Both the position numbers and the translations under genes were made by a program. Shown one piece after another: positions 15,794 through 23,741 of a stretch of DNA of 64,000 bases (positions within the stretch are counted from its first letter, which is position 1; each line of letters starts with the position of its first letter). The DNA is from Glycomyces tritici (lineage in GTDB: Bacteria; Actinomycetota; Actinomycetes; Mycobacteriales; Micromonosporaceae): contig NZ_JAUEMJ010000007.1 of the NCBI RefSeq assembly GCF_030403505.1, positions 124,001 to 188,000 of the forward strand. Direction: 5' to 3'. Under the pieces are notes generated by a model that was not told where the DNA came from, searched no databases, and worked only from the letters and a program-made list of their open reading frames with translations.

Positions 15794-16603
15794 ATGCCTC
15801 CCGAGACCCGAAGGGCGCCTGTCAAACGCCTGCTGCTCGGTATCGTCGCCGCGTTCTGCATCGCCCTGGCGTCGACGCTCGTCACGGCCACGCCCGCCCA
15901 GGCCGCCAGCACCTGCAACAAGGGCGAGACCATCGCCATGGGCAAGTACTACGTCACCAACAACCTGTGGGGCAACAACTCCGGCACCGGCTGGCAGTGC
16001 ACATGGAACAACTGGCAGTCCGGCGACACCATCGGATGGGGCACTTCCTGGGAGTGGAGCGGATCGTCCTACTCGGTCAAGAGCTACTCCAGCTCGGTCC
16101 TCGGCTGGCACTGGGGGTGGCAGCGCCCCGGCACTGAACTGCCGGTGCGGCTCAGCGACAACCGCAGCGTCGCGACGAGCTGGAACTACAGCGTGAACGC
16201 GTCCGGAACGATGAACGTCGCCTACGACCTGTGGCTGCACACCCAGTCGAATCCCGACTGGTCGAACAACCCGACCGACGAGATCATGATCTGGCCCTAC
16301 AAGATCGGCGGGGCCGGTCCGGCCGGCACCAGGCAGGCCACCGTCACCCTCGCCGGCGGCACCTGGGACCTGTACCGCGGCTGGATCGACGCGGGGAACG
16401 GAGTCGGCTGGAACGTGTTCTCCTTCGTCCGTACCACGAACACCAACGCCGTGAACTTCGACCTGCGCGACTTCACGAGCAACCTGGTGAACCGCGGATG
16501 GCTCAGCAGCAGCAAGTACCTCACCAGCGTCCAAGCCGGCACCGAGGTCTTCACCGGCAAGGGCCAGCTGGACACCAACAGCTACTGGGTCGACGTGCGA
16601 TAG
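15794..16603 (+). CDS. Secreted GH12 endo-beta-1,4-glucanase / xyloglucanase
   Basis: Secreted glycoside hydrolase family 12, 269 residues: Sec signal (residues 1-37, cleavage near TPAQA-A) and one jelly-roll catalytic domain with no carbohydrate-binding module. The nucleophile is Glu163 in the classic DEIMIW motif, and the acid/base is Glu251 in QAGTEVFTGKG. The aromatic cleft motifs NNLWGN and GWGTSWEW are typical. ATG 15794 follows AAGGAAAA. GH12 members cut cellulose, mixed-linkage glucan or xyloglucan internally; which one is not determined. It is monocistronic, with its own promoter upstream and a GC-only hairpin downstream. Confidence 0.94.
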   Translation: MPPETRRAPVKRLLLGIVAAFCIALASTLVTATPAQAASTCNKGETIAMGKYYVTNNLWGNNSGTGWQCTWNNWQSGDTIGWGTSWEWSGSSYSVKSYSSSVLGWHWGWQRPGTELPVRLSDNRSVATSWNYSVNASGTMNVAYDLWLHTQSNPDWSNNPTDEIMIWPYKIGGAGPAGTRQATVTLAGGTWDLYRGWIDAGNGVGWNVFSFVRTTNTNAVNFDLRDFTSNLVNRGWLSSSKYLTSVQAGTEVFTGKGQLDTNSYWVDVR

Positions 16604-16655
16604 CACCGGCCGCCTGGGGCCGCAAGCGCGCAGCGCGCCGGTCCGAGGCACCCGT

Positions 16656-16706
16656 GCGGTGGGGGGGGGGGCGCGCCCCCCCCGGGGGCCCCCCCCCCCC
16701 CACCGC
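16656..16706 (+). terminator. G/C homopolymer hairpin after GH12 gene
   Basis: GCGGT plus 11 G (16656-16671) pairs perfectly with 11 of 13 C plus ACCGC (to 16706), a 16-bp stem. The loop itself contains 8 C and 5 G that can pair. It lies 53 bases after the GH12 stop and before the next gene. It probably works as a terminator; homopolymer runs of this length also deserve a check for sequencing or assembly error. Confidence 0.55.
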
Positions 16707-16763
16707 GAACCCCCGCAATCTCAAGCAATCCCTCAACCGCAGTTCCACCGAAAGGACAGCGAC

Positions 16764-18443
16764 GTGGCCACTCCCTCAAACGGGTCGATCTTCCGACGCC
16801 GATCACTGCTCAAGGCCGCCGGCCTCGGCGCGGCCGGCGCCGCGGGCCTCCCCCTCGTCGCCGCGTGCAGCGACATCCAGAGCAGCGAAGGCAGCTCCCA
16901 GATCACCGAAGGGTTCGACTTCCTGCCGCAGTACAAGGAATGGCCGCTCCCGGTCGAACCCGACCTGGTGGGCGAACCGCCGCACCACCGGTCCGGATTC
17001 ACCTCCTACCCCGAGCCGGCGCAGGCCGTCCCCGAGCCCCCCGCGAACACCGGCACCTACCGGATCACCGTCCCGACCTGGGGCACCCCGCCTCCCAGCG
17101 ACGACTCCTACTTCGCGGCGGTCCAGGAAGCGTGGGGCGGCACGGTCGTCGAGCTGGCGCACGCGGACGGCAACACCTACGCCGAGACCTCGAACCAGTG
17201 GATCCAGGCCGGCGAGTTCGGCGACGGCATCCACATGTTCAGCTGGATGCTCGGCGCCCACCCCGACTTCCGCGAGACCGTCGTCAACCGGTTCTACGAC
17301 CTGACCGACATCCTCACCGGCGACATCTCCGAGCGCTGGCCCCTGCTCGCGGGCCGGGCCACCGAGGCCTGGGGCAAGTCCGTCTGGTCGAGCGACCCCG
17401 AGGACCCCGAGAGCGCCCGCCTCTACGGCATCCCGGGCAGTCTGGCCGGCGGTCCGCAGAACGGCATGTACGTCCGCACCGACCTGCTCGAGGCGGCGGA
17501 CCTGGCCGTTCCCACCACAGTGGATGAAGTGCTGGAGGTCGCCCGCACCTGGTCCGACGACGCGGCCGGCAGATGGGCGTTCTACGGGCTCGACTACCTC
17601 ACCCCCCAGTGGTTCGGTCTGGCCTCCGGCAACGGCTGGGCCTGGATCGACGGGAAGCTGGTCCACAACTGCGAGCGACCGGAGTACACCGAGTGGCTCG
17701 AGTTCCGGCGCACGGTCTGGGATGAGAAGCTCATCCACCCCGACGCCCCCGCGGCCTCGCTGGACCCCAAGGAGCTGCACAAGTCCGGAACGACCCTGTT
17801 CCACCAGGACGGCATGTCCTACTGGGGCGACTTCAGCGGCAGCGTCACCAGAGGCGAGATCGAAGGCGCCGTCGTCCCGCTCGGCCCCGTGGCGGCGGGC
17901 GGGAGGACCCCGGTGGTGTTCGGCGCGGCCGACGTCGAGGGCTGGCTGTTCCTCAGCAAGAGCCTCTCCGCGGAGCAGGTCGAGGAGATCCTGGACGTCG
18001 CCAACTTCTGCGCCGCTCCGTTCGGCACGGTCGAGAACCAGCTGCTCGACTACGGCATCGAGGGCGAGCACTTCGAGTTCGACGCCGAGGGCGTCCCGCG
18101 CACGACCGACCACGGCAGTGCGACCATCGGCGGCTACTACGGCCTCTCCGGCAAGGTCCAGATGTTCCACACCGGCGACCCGGTGCTCGTCCAGCAGCGG
18201 TTCGACTACGACGCCTCGGTGCTGGACTACATCGAGAAGGACATCTTCGAAGGCATCCGCGTCGAAGCCCCCGCGGCCTTCGTCTCGGCGCTGCAGACCC
18301 TGAAGGACCAGGAGGCCGACGTGGTCTACGGGCGCTCCGAGATCGCGGACATCCCTGCCATGGTCGACACCTTCCTGACCAACGGCGGCGAAGCCGCGCG
18401 AGCGCCGTTCACCGACGCTTACAAGATCGTCAACGGCGAGTAA
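16764..18443 (+). CDS. Solute-binding lipoprotein (LplA-like, orphan)
   Basis: Extracellular solute-binding lipoprotein, 559 residues, longer than the 430-residue binders nearby and resembling the LplA/aldouronate-type group. GTG 16764 follows AAAGGA. RRRSLLKAAGLGAAGAAGLPLVAAC gives a Tat signal with a lipobox Cys about residue 33. The mature protein has the two-lobed pattern with YVRTDLLEAADLAVPTTVDEVLEVARTW. No permease or ATPase gene is next to it, so it must work with transport proteins encoded elsewhere. Placement between GH12 and an esterase suggests beta-glucan, xyloglucan or xylan oligosaccharides; that is inference. Confidence 0.86.
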   Translation: MATPSNGSIFRRRSLLKAAGLGAAGAAGLPLVAACSDIQSSEGSSQITEGFDFLPQYKEWPLPVEPDLVGEPPHHRSGFTSYPEPAQAVPEPPANTGTYRITVPTWGTPPPSDDSYFAAVQEAWGGTVVELAHADGNTYAETSNQWIQAGEFGDGIHMFSWMLGAHPDFRETVVNRFYDLTDILTGDISERWPLLAGRATEAWGKSVWSSDPEDPESARLYGIPGSLAGGPQNGMYVRTDLLEAADLAVPTTVDEVLEVARTWSDDAAGRWAFYGLDYLTPQWFGLASGNGWAWIDGKLVHNCERPEYTEWLEFRRTVWDEKLIHPDAPAASLDPKELHKSGTTLFHQDGMSYWGDFSGSVTRGEIEGAVVPLGPVAAGGRTPVVFGAADVEGWLFLSKSLSAEQVEEILDVANFCAAPFGTVENQLLDYGIEGEHFEFDAEGVPRTTDHGSATIGGYYGLSGKVQMFHTGDPVLVQQRFDYDASVLDYIEKDIFEGIRVEAPAAFVSALQTLKDQEADVVYGRSEIADIPAMVDTFLTNGGEAARAPFTDAYKIVNGE

Positions 18444-18524
18444 GGCGAAGGCGGGGGAGCGGCGCGCGCCGTCGATCGGACGAGGCCGCTCCCTCTACCC
18501 CTGTTCCTCCGAGAAGGAGTCCTC

Positions 18525-19823
18525 ATGGCAATGCAACGACGCACGTTCCTGAACCTGGGCGCGGCCGGCGTCCTCGGCGCGGGCGTGTCCCTGCTCGGCA
18601 CCGCGCAGGCGAACGCCGAACCCGCCCCCGCCGATCCGTTCGCCGTGGGCGTGCGCCGGTACGACTGGTACCGCGGCACCCGCCCGGTCACCACCTACGT
18701 CTACTACCCGGCCACCGGCACCGCCGGCGGCACCCCGGTCGCGAACGCCCCGGTCGCGAACGGCGTCTTCCCCGTCTACGCCTACACCCACGGCCTGGGC
18801 GGCAACCCGGCGAACTCCACGTTCGCCCCGGGACTCGCCGCGGCGGGCTTCATCGTCCCGTCCCCGCACTTCCAGCACACCCTGAACGACGTCAACAGCG
18901 GCAACACCTCCCGCGACGTCTCCCAGGCGCTCACGAACACCCTCGCGCTCAACACCAGCGGGCCGCTCGCCGGGCACGTCCGCACCGACATCGGCGTGGG
19001 CGCCTGCGGGCACTCGATGGGCGGCATGACCACCCACGGCCTGCTCACCTCCTGGCCCGACAGCCGCATCATCTCCGCCAACCCGCAGTCGTGCCTCGAC
19101 ATGGGCACCCCGTCCGGCTCGGTCAACGCCAAGGTCCTGTTCGTCCACGGCGACCAGGACGGGACGACCGCGTACTCCTCGGGCCGGCAGGCCTACAACG
19201 AGATCACCTGGCCGAAAGCGTTCCTCACCTTCGTCGGCGGCAGCCACACGAGCTTCTGGGACGACCAGCGCTTCAGGAACACCGTCCGCAACTGGGCGCA
19301 ATGGACGATGTACGGCGACACCGCCGCCCGCGACCGACTGCCCGCCGACGCGGCCGGTTCCAACACCAAGTGGGAGGCCGCGCTGGGAGGCGGCACCCCC
19401 GGCGGCTCGGGCGCCTACCGGCTCGTCGCGCAGCACAGCGGGAAGTGCGCCGACATCAACGGCGTCTCCACCAGCGCCGGCGCACTGCTGCACCAGTGGT
19501 CGGGCACCGGCCGCACCAACCAGCAGTTCGAATTCATCGACACCGGCGAGGGCCACTTCAAGATCAAGGCCCGCCACTCCGGCCTCGTCCTCCAGGTCGC
19601 GAGCAACAGCACCGGCGCCGACATCACGCAGCAGGCGGACTCGGGAGCGCACAGCCAGCAGTGGCGCCTGACCGACCACGGCAACAACGTCGTCAGCATC
19701 ATCAACCGCCAGTCCGGCCTGGCGATGGACGTGTGGGGCCACTCCAGTGCGGACGGCGCCCGCATCTCCCAGTACACCCCCAACGGCGCCGCCAACCAGC
19801 GCTTCACCCGCCAACCCGTCTGA
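18525..19823 (+). CDS. Tat-exported alpha/beta hydrolase with C-terminal ricin-type (CBM13) module
   Basis: Secreted esterase/lipase-like enzyme, 432 residues. Tat signal MQRRTFLNLGAAGVLGAGVSLLG (residues 3-25). The alpha/beta-hydrolase domain (about 40-275) has nucleophile Ser164 in GHSMGG, an acid in HGDQDGTT (Asp210/212) and His241 in GGSHTSFW, resembling the dienelactone-hydrolase/cutinase-like group. Residues 299-432 are a ricin beta-trefoil with three QxW repeats, almost identical to the tail of the GH2 enzyme at 33520. AAGGAG precedes ATG 18525. Probably removes acyl groups from plant polysaccharide or polyester (inference). Confidence 0.9.
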   Translation: MAMQRRTFLNLGAAGVLGAGVSLLGTAQANAEPAPADPFAVGVRRYDWYRGTRPVTTYVYYPATGTAGGTPVANAPVANGVFPVYAYTHGLGGNPANSTFAPGLAAAGFIVPSPHFQHTLNDVNSGNTSRDVSQALTNTLALNTSGPLAGHVRTDIGVGACGHSMGGMTTHGLLTSWPDSRIISANPQSCLDMGTPSGSVNAKVLFVHGDQDGTTAYSSGRQAYNEITWPKAFLTFVGGSHTSFWDDQRFRNTVRNWAQWTMYGDTAARDRLPADAAGSNTKWEAALGGGTPGGSGAYRLVAQHSGKCADINGVSTSAGALLHQWSGTGRTNQQFEFIDTGEGHFKIKARHSGLVLQVASNSTGADITQQADSGAHSQQWRLTDHGNNVVSIINRQSGLAMDVWGHSSADGARISQYTPNGAANQRFTRQPV

Positions 19824-19843
19824 CGACGGCCAGGCGGTCGACC

Positions 19844-19876
19844 CCTGTGCGGCCGGACCCGGTCCGGCCGCACAGG
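19844..19876. terminator. Bidirectional terminator between convergent genes
   Basis: A 16-bp perfect inverted repeat (19844-19859 with 19861-19876) between the plus-strand hydrolase and the minus-strand BNR protein. It can serve both. Confidence 0.75.
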
Positions 19877-19951
19877 CGTGTGCTCCGCCAAGGTGCGGTT
19901 GGCACCGGCGCGAGCTTCAATGCCGCTGAATACGGCTCGCGTTCCGCGGGC

Positions 19952-21781
19952 TCACAGGGACCATTGCTGCGTGGTGCTGCTCGAGCAGGCGGCCTGGTGG
20001 AGTCGGGCACTGTTGGCGGTCGATGCGCCCGCCACGTCGATGCACTTGCCGGAGTGGCGGGCGGCGATCTGGAAGTGGTCGCCGCCGGCGCGGAGCTGCC
20101 ACTGCTGGTTGGCGCGGTCGCCGCACGTCCACTGGATGATCGCGGCGTTGTCGGCCGTCGAGGCGCCGTTGACGTCGAGGCATTTGCCCGAGGCCACGGA
20201 GACGATCCGGTAGTAGCCGCCGCCCGCGTCCTGCAGCTCCCAGAGCTGGTTCGCGCCGCCGTGGCAGGTCCACTGGATCGCCTCCGCGCCGTCGGCGGTC
20301 GAACCGGAGACGATGTCGACGCACTTGCCGGAGTTGCGGTTCGCGATGTCGGTGGTCTGCGTGCCGCTCCCTCCCACCGTCCAGTTCAGGACGTCGATCT
20401 GGCTGCCGCCGTAGCGGGGTGCGAAGACCGAGACGACCCCGTCGAGAAGCCGGGCGTGGTCGAGCAGCGGGTCGGAGTAGTACTGCACGGTCGAGGTGTA
20501 GCGCGTGGCCCAGTCGGTCCAGCCCGACGCCTTCGACGCGGTGTGGACGCTCAGCCGCCTGGTCGAGGAGTTCCCGCTCGCGATGTACAGGTTGTCGTCG
20601 CCGTCGACGCCGATGTCGGCGCGGGTCATCACGCCCGTGTAGGAGAGCACCTGCCGGTTCCAGGCCTTGCTGGTCTTGTCGCGCCAGTAGTGCACGAGCA
20701 CGGACTTGCCGCGCGCGCTGTCGAAGTTGCCGTCGTTGGCCGCCGAGGGCGCCATGTGCGAGGCGAGCACGTGGACGTTGCCGGCGCTGTCGACCACCTG
20801 GGACTCCTGGTTCATGAGCCCGCGGTTCTGCCCGATGCCCACGACCCGCAGCGAAGCCGAGTCGGCCACGAGCGGGTTCGAGCCGGTGGTCGCCACGACG
20901 TCGCCGTTGTTGTTGCGCCAGGTGCGGCCCTGGTCCTTGCTGTAGGCGTAGTAGATGTCGTGGTTGGTGCTAGCGTTCGGCGTCTCGCGCACGGTCCAGG
21001 TGACGTGCAGCAGGTCGCTGGTGTCGAGTCCCGTGTCGTCGTACTCGATGCCGAAGAGGTACGCGTTGTTGTCGGCGCGCGTGCCGTTGAGGAACTGGCC
21101 CAGGTGGCTCCAGGTCCCGTTCCGGTACTCGAAGAGCACCACGTCGCCCGCGCCGCTGGCGCCCGTGCGGATGCTCATCTGCAGCACCCCGTCCGGGGCG
21201 CGGAAGAACTGCGGGTAGGTCGCCTGCGACAGGCGCTGGCCGCCGATGGTGTTGGTCACGGCCCCGAAGCTTGACGCGGACCAGTTCGCGGTCGACGGCG
21301 AGGTCGCGAGCCCGGCGACCGACTTGCGGTACTTCAGGAGCGAGCTGTGCATGTCGAAGGAGAGGTGGATCGAGCCGTCCTGGCCGGAGATGCCGATGGA
21401 GATCGTGTTGTGCGAATCGGTCGAGGTGGTCCGGTAGTCGGTGAGGCGGACGGTCTGCCACGAGCCCGAGGCGACCGCCCGGCGGGCCAGGTTGACGTAG
21501 CCGGACTGGTCCCACCAGGCCGTGTACTGATAGCCGTTGAACGTGGTGATGCCGTCCTGCTGGAACGATTCACCGTTCATGTAGCCCGTGTACGTCAGGG
21601 CCGTGCGGCCGTCGGTGGTGAGCGTGGTGACGTTCGGCGATCCGAGGGAGGGCGCGGCCGCGGATGCCGGGACTGCGGCGAGGGCGAGCAGGGCGGCCAG
21701 CATCGCGATCGCCGTCACGGCGAATCCGAGTGGGCGGCGCGGCCTGCCGGTCGCCTTGCGTTCGGCGGCTTGGGGTCTCAT
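19952..21781 (-). CDS. Secreted BNR-repeat beta-propeller (BNR_4 type, lyase-like) with CBM13
   Basis: Secreted protein, 609 residues from ATG 21781 (GGAGAAACCCGC upstream). After a signal peptide (to about residue 42) comes a propeller domain (about 45-470) with motifs such as TAWWDQSGYVNLARR, HNTISIGISGQDGSIHLSFD, SYSKDQGRTW-like YAYSKDQGRTWRN and DSAGNVHVLASHM, typical of the BNR_4 family. The same fold is used by ulvan lyases and by L-rhamnose-alpha-1,4-glucuronate lyase (family knowledge). The C-terminal 130 residues are a complete ricin trefoil with CVDI/CLDV/CIDV repeats. Next to a rhamnose-type importer, release of rhamnose from acidic glycans is an attractive but untested role. Confidence 0.85.
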   Translation of the reverse strand: MRPQAAERKATGRPRRPLGFAVTAIAMLAALLALAAVPASAAAPSLGSPNVTTLTTDGRTALTYTGYMNGESFQQDGITTFNGYQYTAWWDQSGYVNLARRAVASGSWQTVRLTDYRTTSTDSHNTISIGISGQDGSIHLSFDMHSSLLKYRKSVAGLATSPSTANWSASSFGAVTNTIGGQRLSQATYPQFFRAPDGVLQMSIRTGASGAGDVVLFEYRNGTWSHLGQFLNGTRADNNAYLFGIEYDDTGLDTSDLLHVTWTVRETPNASTNHDIYYAYSKDQGRTWRNNNGDVVATTGSNPLVADSASLRVVGIGQNRGLMNQESQVVDSAGNVHVLASHMAPSAANDGNFDSARGKSVLVHYWRDKTSKAWNRQVLSYTGVMTRADIGVDGDDNLYIASGNSSTRRLSVHTASKASGWTDWATRYTSTVQYYSDPLLDHARLLDGVVSVFAPRYGGSQIDVLNWTVGGSGTQTTDIANRNSGKCVDIVSGSTADGAEAIQWTCHGGANQLWELQDAGGGYYRIVSVASGKCLDVNGASTADNAAIIQWTCGDRANQQWQLRAGGDHFQIAARHSGKCIDVAGASTANSARLHQAACSSSTTQQWSL

Positions 21782-21823
21782 GCGGGTTTCTCCTAGTTGT
21801 CGGCGTTGCGGTGGCACTGCGAC

Positions 21824-21848
21824 GGCGGCCGCGGTCGTCGCGGCCGCC
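21824..21848 (-). terminator. Hairpin between GH62 and BNR genes
   Basis: GGCGGCCGCG (21824-21833) pairs with CGCGGCCGCC (21839-21848) around a 5-base loop, just past the GH62 stop on the minus strand. It suggests at least partial separation of the GH62 and BNR transcripts. Confidence 0.55.
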
Positions 21849-21865
21849 GGCGTCGAGCCGTCTCC

Positions 21866-23302
21866 TCAGCACGGGGAGTTCGTCTGCGTCAGCAGGCCGA
21901 GCCTCCAGGGCAGCAGGTTGTACGGCGCGCTCACGTCGGGGTCCTTGCCCTGGTAGAGGAAGCGCAGGTCGCAGGGGCCGACCGTCAGGGTCTGGTCGAA
22001 GCCGCTGCGGATCAGCTCCCCGTGGCTGATGTCCTTCGTCCAGGCGGTGCCGTTGAAGGCGGTGTTGTTCCAGGCCGCGAACGGGTTCTCCTTGGTGTCG
22101 GCCAGCGGGGTCCAGGGCCCGGAGACGCTCGACGAGGTCCAGGACCGGAAGATCCGGCCGCCCGCGGTGATGGCCTCGACCATGAGGAGGTACTCGTTCT
22201 CGCCCGCGAGCCGGTAGACGTTGGCGCCTTCGAAGAGCCAGTGGTGGTTGGGGTCGTGCATGGCGATGACCGGTTCGGAGAACCCGTTGGGGAAGCGCGC
22301 CAGCGAGGTCTGGGCCCGGTACAGGTTGCCGTTGTCGTCAGAGGAGTACATGTGGCAGGCGGCGCTGTCGCAGATGGTCCAGAAGTCCAGCCACTGCCCG
22401 TCGCCCATGTTGTCGAGCACGGTCTGCGGCGTCCGGGCGTAGAACGGCTTCGGCGCGCTCCACGACGCCGGGTCGGCGATGTTCGCGGTCGTCGAGTAGG
22501 CGACGTTGTCGCCGATCTGGTAGGTGAGGTACCACTGCTGCTGGGGCGCGAAGTAGAACACCTGCGGCGCGGCCTTGTACCCGGCGCCGACGGCCGTGGT
22601 GTCGAGGAAGCGCAGCGGCGCGGCGCCGGCCTGGGACCAGTCGGTGAAACTGAGGTAGGCCAGGCTGTAGCCCTGGTTGGCGCTCACGACGCTGACGAAG
22701 ACGTGGTAGCGGCCGTTGTGGTAGACGACTGAAGGGTCCTTCACCGAGACGATGTTGTGTGCCGCATCGGACTTCGGGAAGACCAGCGGGCCGGTGGAGC
22801 TCCACTGGAGACTCGCCGGCAGGGCGCTGCCGCCGGCCCGCACCGTGTCGAGGTAGTCGAGGTTCGCCAGGCCGCCGGCGCTGGTGGCCGCGAGCCGGAC
22901 CGTGTTGGCGCCCGCCCGCACGGGCACCGTGAGGTTCTCGACCGCCCAGCTGCTCCAGGCGCCGACGGGTGCGAAGGCCACTGCGGACCGGGCCAGGGTG
23001 CCGTTGACGCTCAGGTCCGCCGGCCGTGCGGCGGTGGACCCGTTCGCGTACTTGACGCCCAGCGTCAAGGTGCCGGCCGTTTCGGCGTGCACGGTGAACT
23101 CGATCCGCGCCCCGACGCGGTTGGGGGTGTTGCAGAACCCTCTCCCGGAGAACCCGGCGTAGTTCGAGTCGACCGTGCCCTCGCAGGCCGCGTCCTCCGC
23201 TTCGTACCGCGACGCCTGCGCGCTGGCGCTCGGCGCGATCAGCGCCAACGTGGCGACCAGTGCGAGCAGGGGTACGGCTGTGAACCTCGCCAACCGACTC
23301 AT
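21866..23302 (-). CDS. Secreted GH62 alpha-L-arabinofuranosidase with N-terminal CBM35
   Basis: Secreted enzyme, 478 residues, removing arabinofuranosyl side chains from arabinoxylan or arabinan. Sec signal (1-28), a CBM35-type beta-sandwich (about 30-157: RYEAEDA ... NLDYLD), then a five-bladed GH62 propeller from about 162. The base Asp189 lies in SVKDPSVV, Asp306 in WLDFWTICD, and acid Glu358 in LFEGANVYRL. The closing HGELIRSGFDQTL and CDLRFLYQGKDP are conserved in GH62. It shares the catalytic type of the gene at 57429 but has CBM35 instead of CBM13. Upstream AT-rich DNA carries TGTATCGATA (23357-23366). Confidence 0.94.
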   Translation of the reverse strand: MSRLARFTAVPLLALVATLALIAPSASAQASRYEAEDAACEGTVDSNYAGFSGRGFCNTPNRVGARIEFTVHAETAGTLTLGVKYANGSTAARPADLSVNGTLARSAVAFAPVGAWSSWAVENLTVPVRAGANTVRLAATSAGGLANLDYLDTVRAGGSALPASLQWSSTGPLVFPKSDAAHNIVSVKDPSVVYHNGRYHVFVSVVSANQGYSLAYLSFTDWSQAGAAPLRFLDTTAVGAGYKAAPQVFYFAPQQQWYLTYQIGDNVAYSTTANIADPASWSAPKPFYARTPQTVLDNMGDGQWLDFWTICDSAACHMYSSDDNGNLYRAQTSLARFPNGFSEPVIAMHDPNHHWLFEGANVYRLAGENEYLLMVEAITAGGRIFRSWTSSSVSGPWTPLADTKENPFAAWNNTAFNGTAWTKDISHGELIRSGFDQTLTVGPCDLRFLYQGKDPDVSAPYNLLPWRLGLLTQTNSPC

Positions 23303-23483
23303 GGGCGCTCCTCAAGGTGTGTCCGCGTACCGCCGCCAAGGGACAGTTCACTTCGATGTATCGATATAATTCAATACTCAATGCGAGTGTCGCAGAAACG
23401 CCCCTGGTTTGCAAGGCTCGGCGCGGCGGGCGGCGCGCTCGCGATGCCCGAGTGGCCGTAGGCGATCCGTGGGGTCGTCGATG

Positions 23484-23507
23484 CGAAATTGTGTCGATAA
23501 AATTTCG
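23484..23507 (+). promoter_or_regulatory. Inverted repeat upstream of importer promoter
   Basis: CGAAATT (23484-23490) and AATTTCG (23501-23507), 10-base spacer, ending 10 bases before the -35 at 23518. The spacer contains TGTCGATA, resembling TGTATCGATA at 23357 and 15425. The location suits an activator site; the protein is unknown. Confidence 0.4.
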
Positions 23508-23517
23508 AACCGAGTGC

Positions 23518-23572
23518 TTGACAGGCGCAGTGATGGCGATCTATGTTGTCGGAGTCACAGTGAAACGATTCA
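23518..23572 (+). promoter_or_regulatory. Rhamnose importer promoter with LacI-type operator
   Basis: -35 TTGACA (23518-23523), 18-base spacer, -10 TATGTT (23542-23547). The CG-centred near-palindrome TGAAACGATTCA (23561-23572) lies just past the expected start of transcription. Confidence 0.65.
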
Positions 23573-23693
23573 ATTCGGTGTGCTTCCAGTGTGCCTCGTG
23601 GTGACAAACGTCCGTTTCTCCACGGCGAAGCGCCGACACGATCAGTCCCTTGTGCACCCCGCCCCACGTCCCGTTCCTAGGAGCCCTCCGACG

Positions 23694-23741
23694 ATGAACC
23701 GCCGCCCCCGCCCGACGACCTCGGAGCCGACGCATGAGTGA
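23694..23741 (+). CDS. 15-residue leader peptide overlapping the importer ATPase start
   Basis: ATG 23694 follows AGGAG at about 10 bases and encodes 15 residues (MNRRPRPTTSEPTHE). Its TGA (23739-23741) lies 8 bases inside the ATPase gene, so ribosomes ending here could restart at ATG 23734. The ATPase start also has its own GGAG 7 bases upstream. The arrangement parallels the leader at 10143. Confidence 0.4.
   Translation: MNRRPRPTTSEPTHE

Larger units (their letters stand above)
23303..23733. other. Divergent regulatory region between GH62 and rhamnose importer
   Basis: 431 bases, AT-richer than the genes. For GH62 (minus) the region 23350-23385 holds TGTATCGATA and -10-like TATATC. For the importer (plus) it holds an inverted repeat CGAAATT-N10-AATTTCG (23484-23507), a promoter at 23518-23547, a LacI-type site at 23561-23572 and a short leader frame at 23694-23741. 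No other gene is convincing. Confidence 0.6.

Noticed and set aside
16661..16701. G and C runs as the coding start of the downstream lipoprotein (in-frame start at 16659)
   Set aside because: GTG 16764 has an AAAGGA and is followed by a proper Tat/lipobox signal; the upstream extension would place 35 unlikely residues before the signal.
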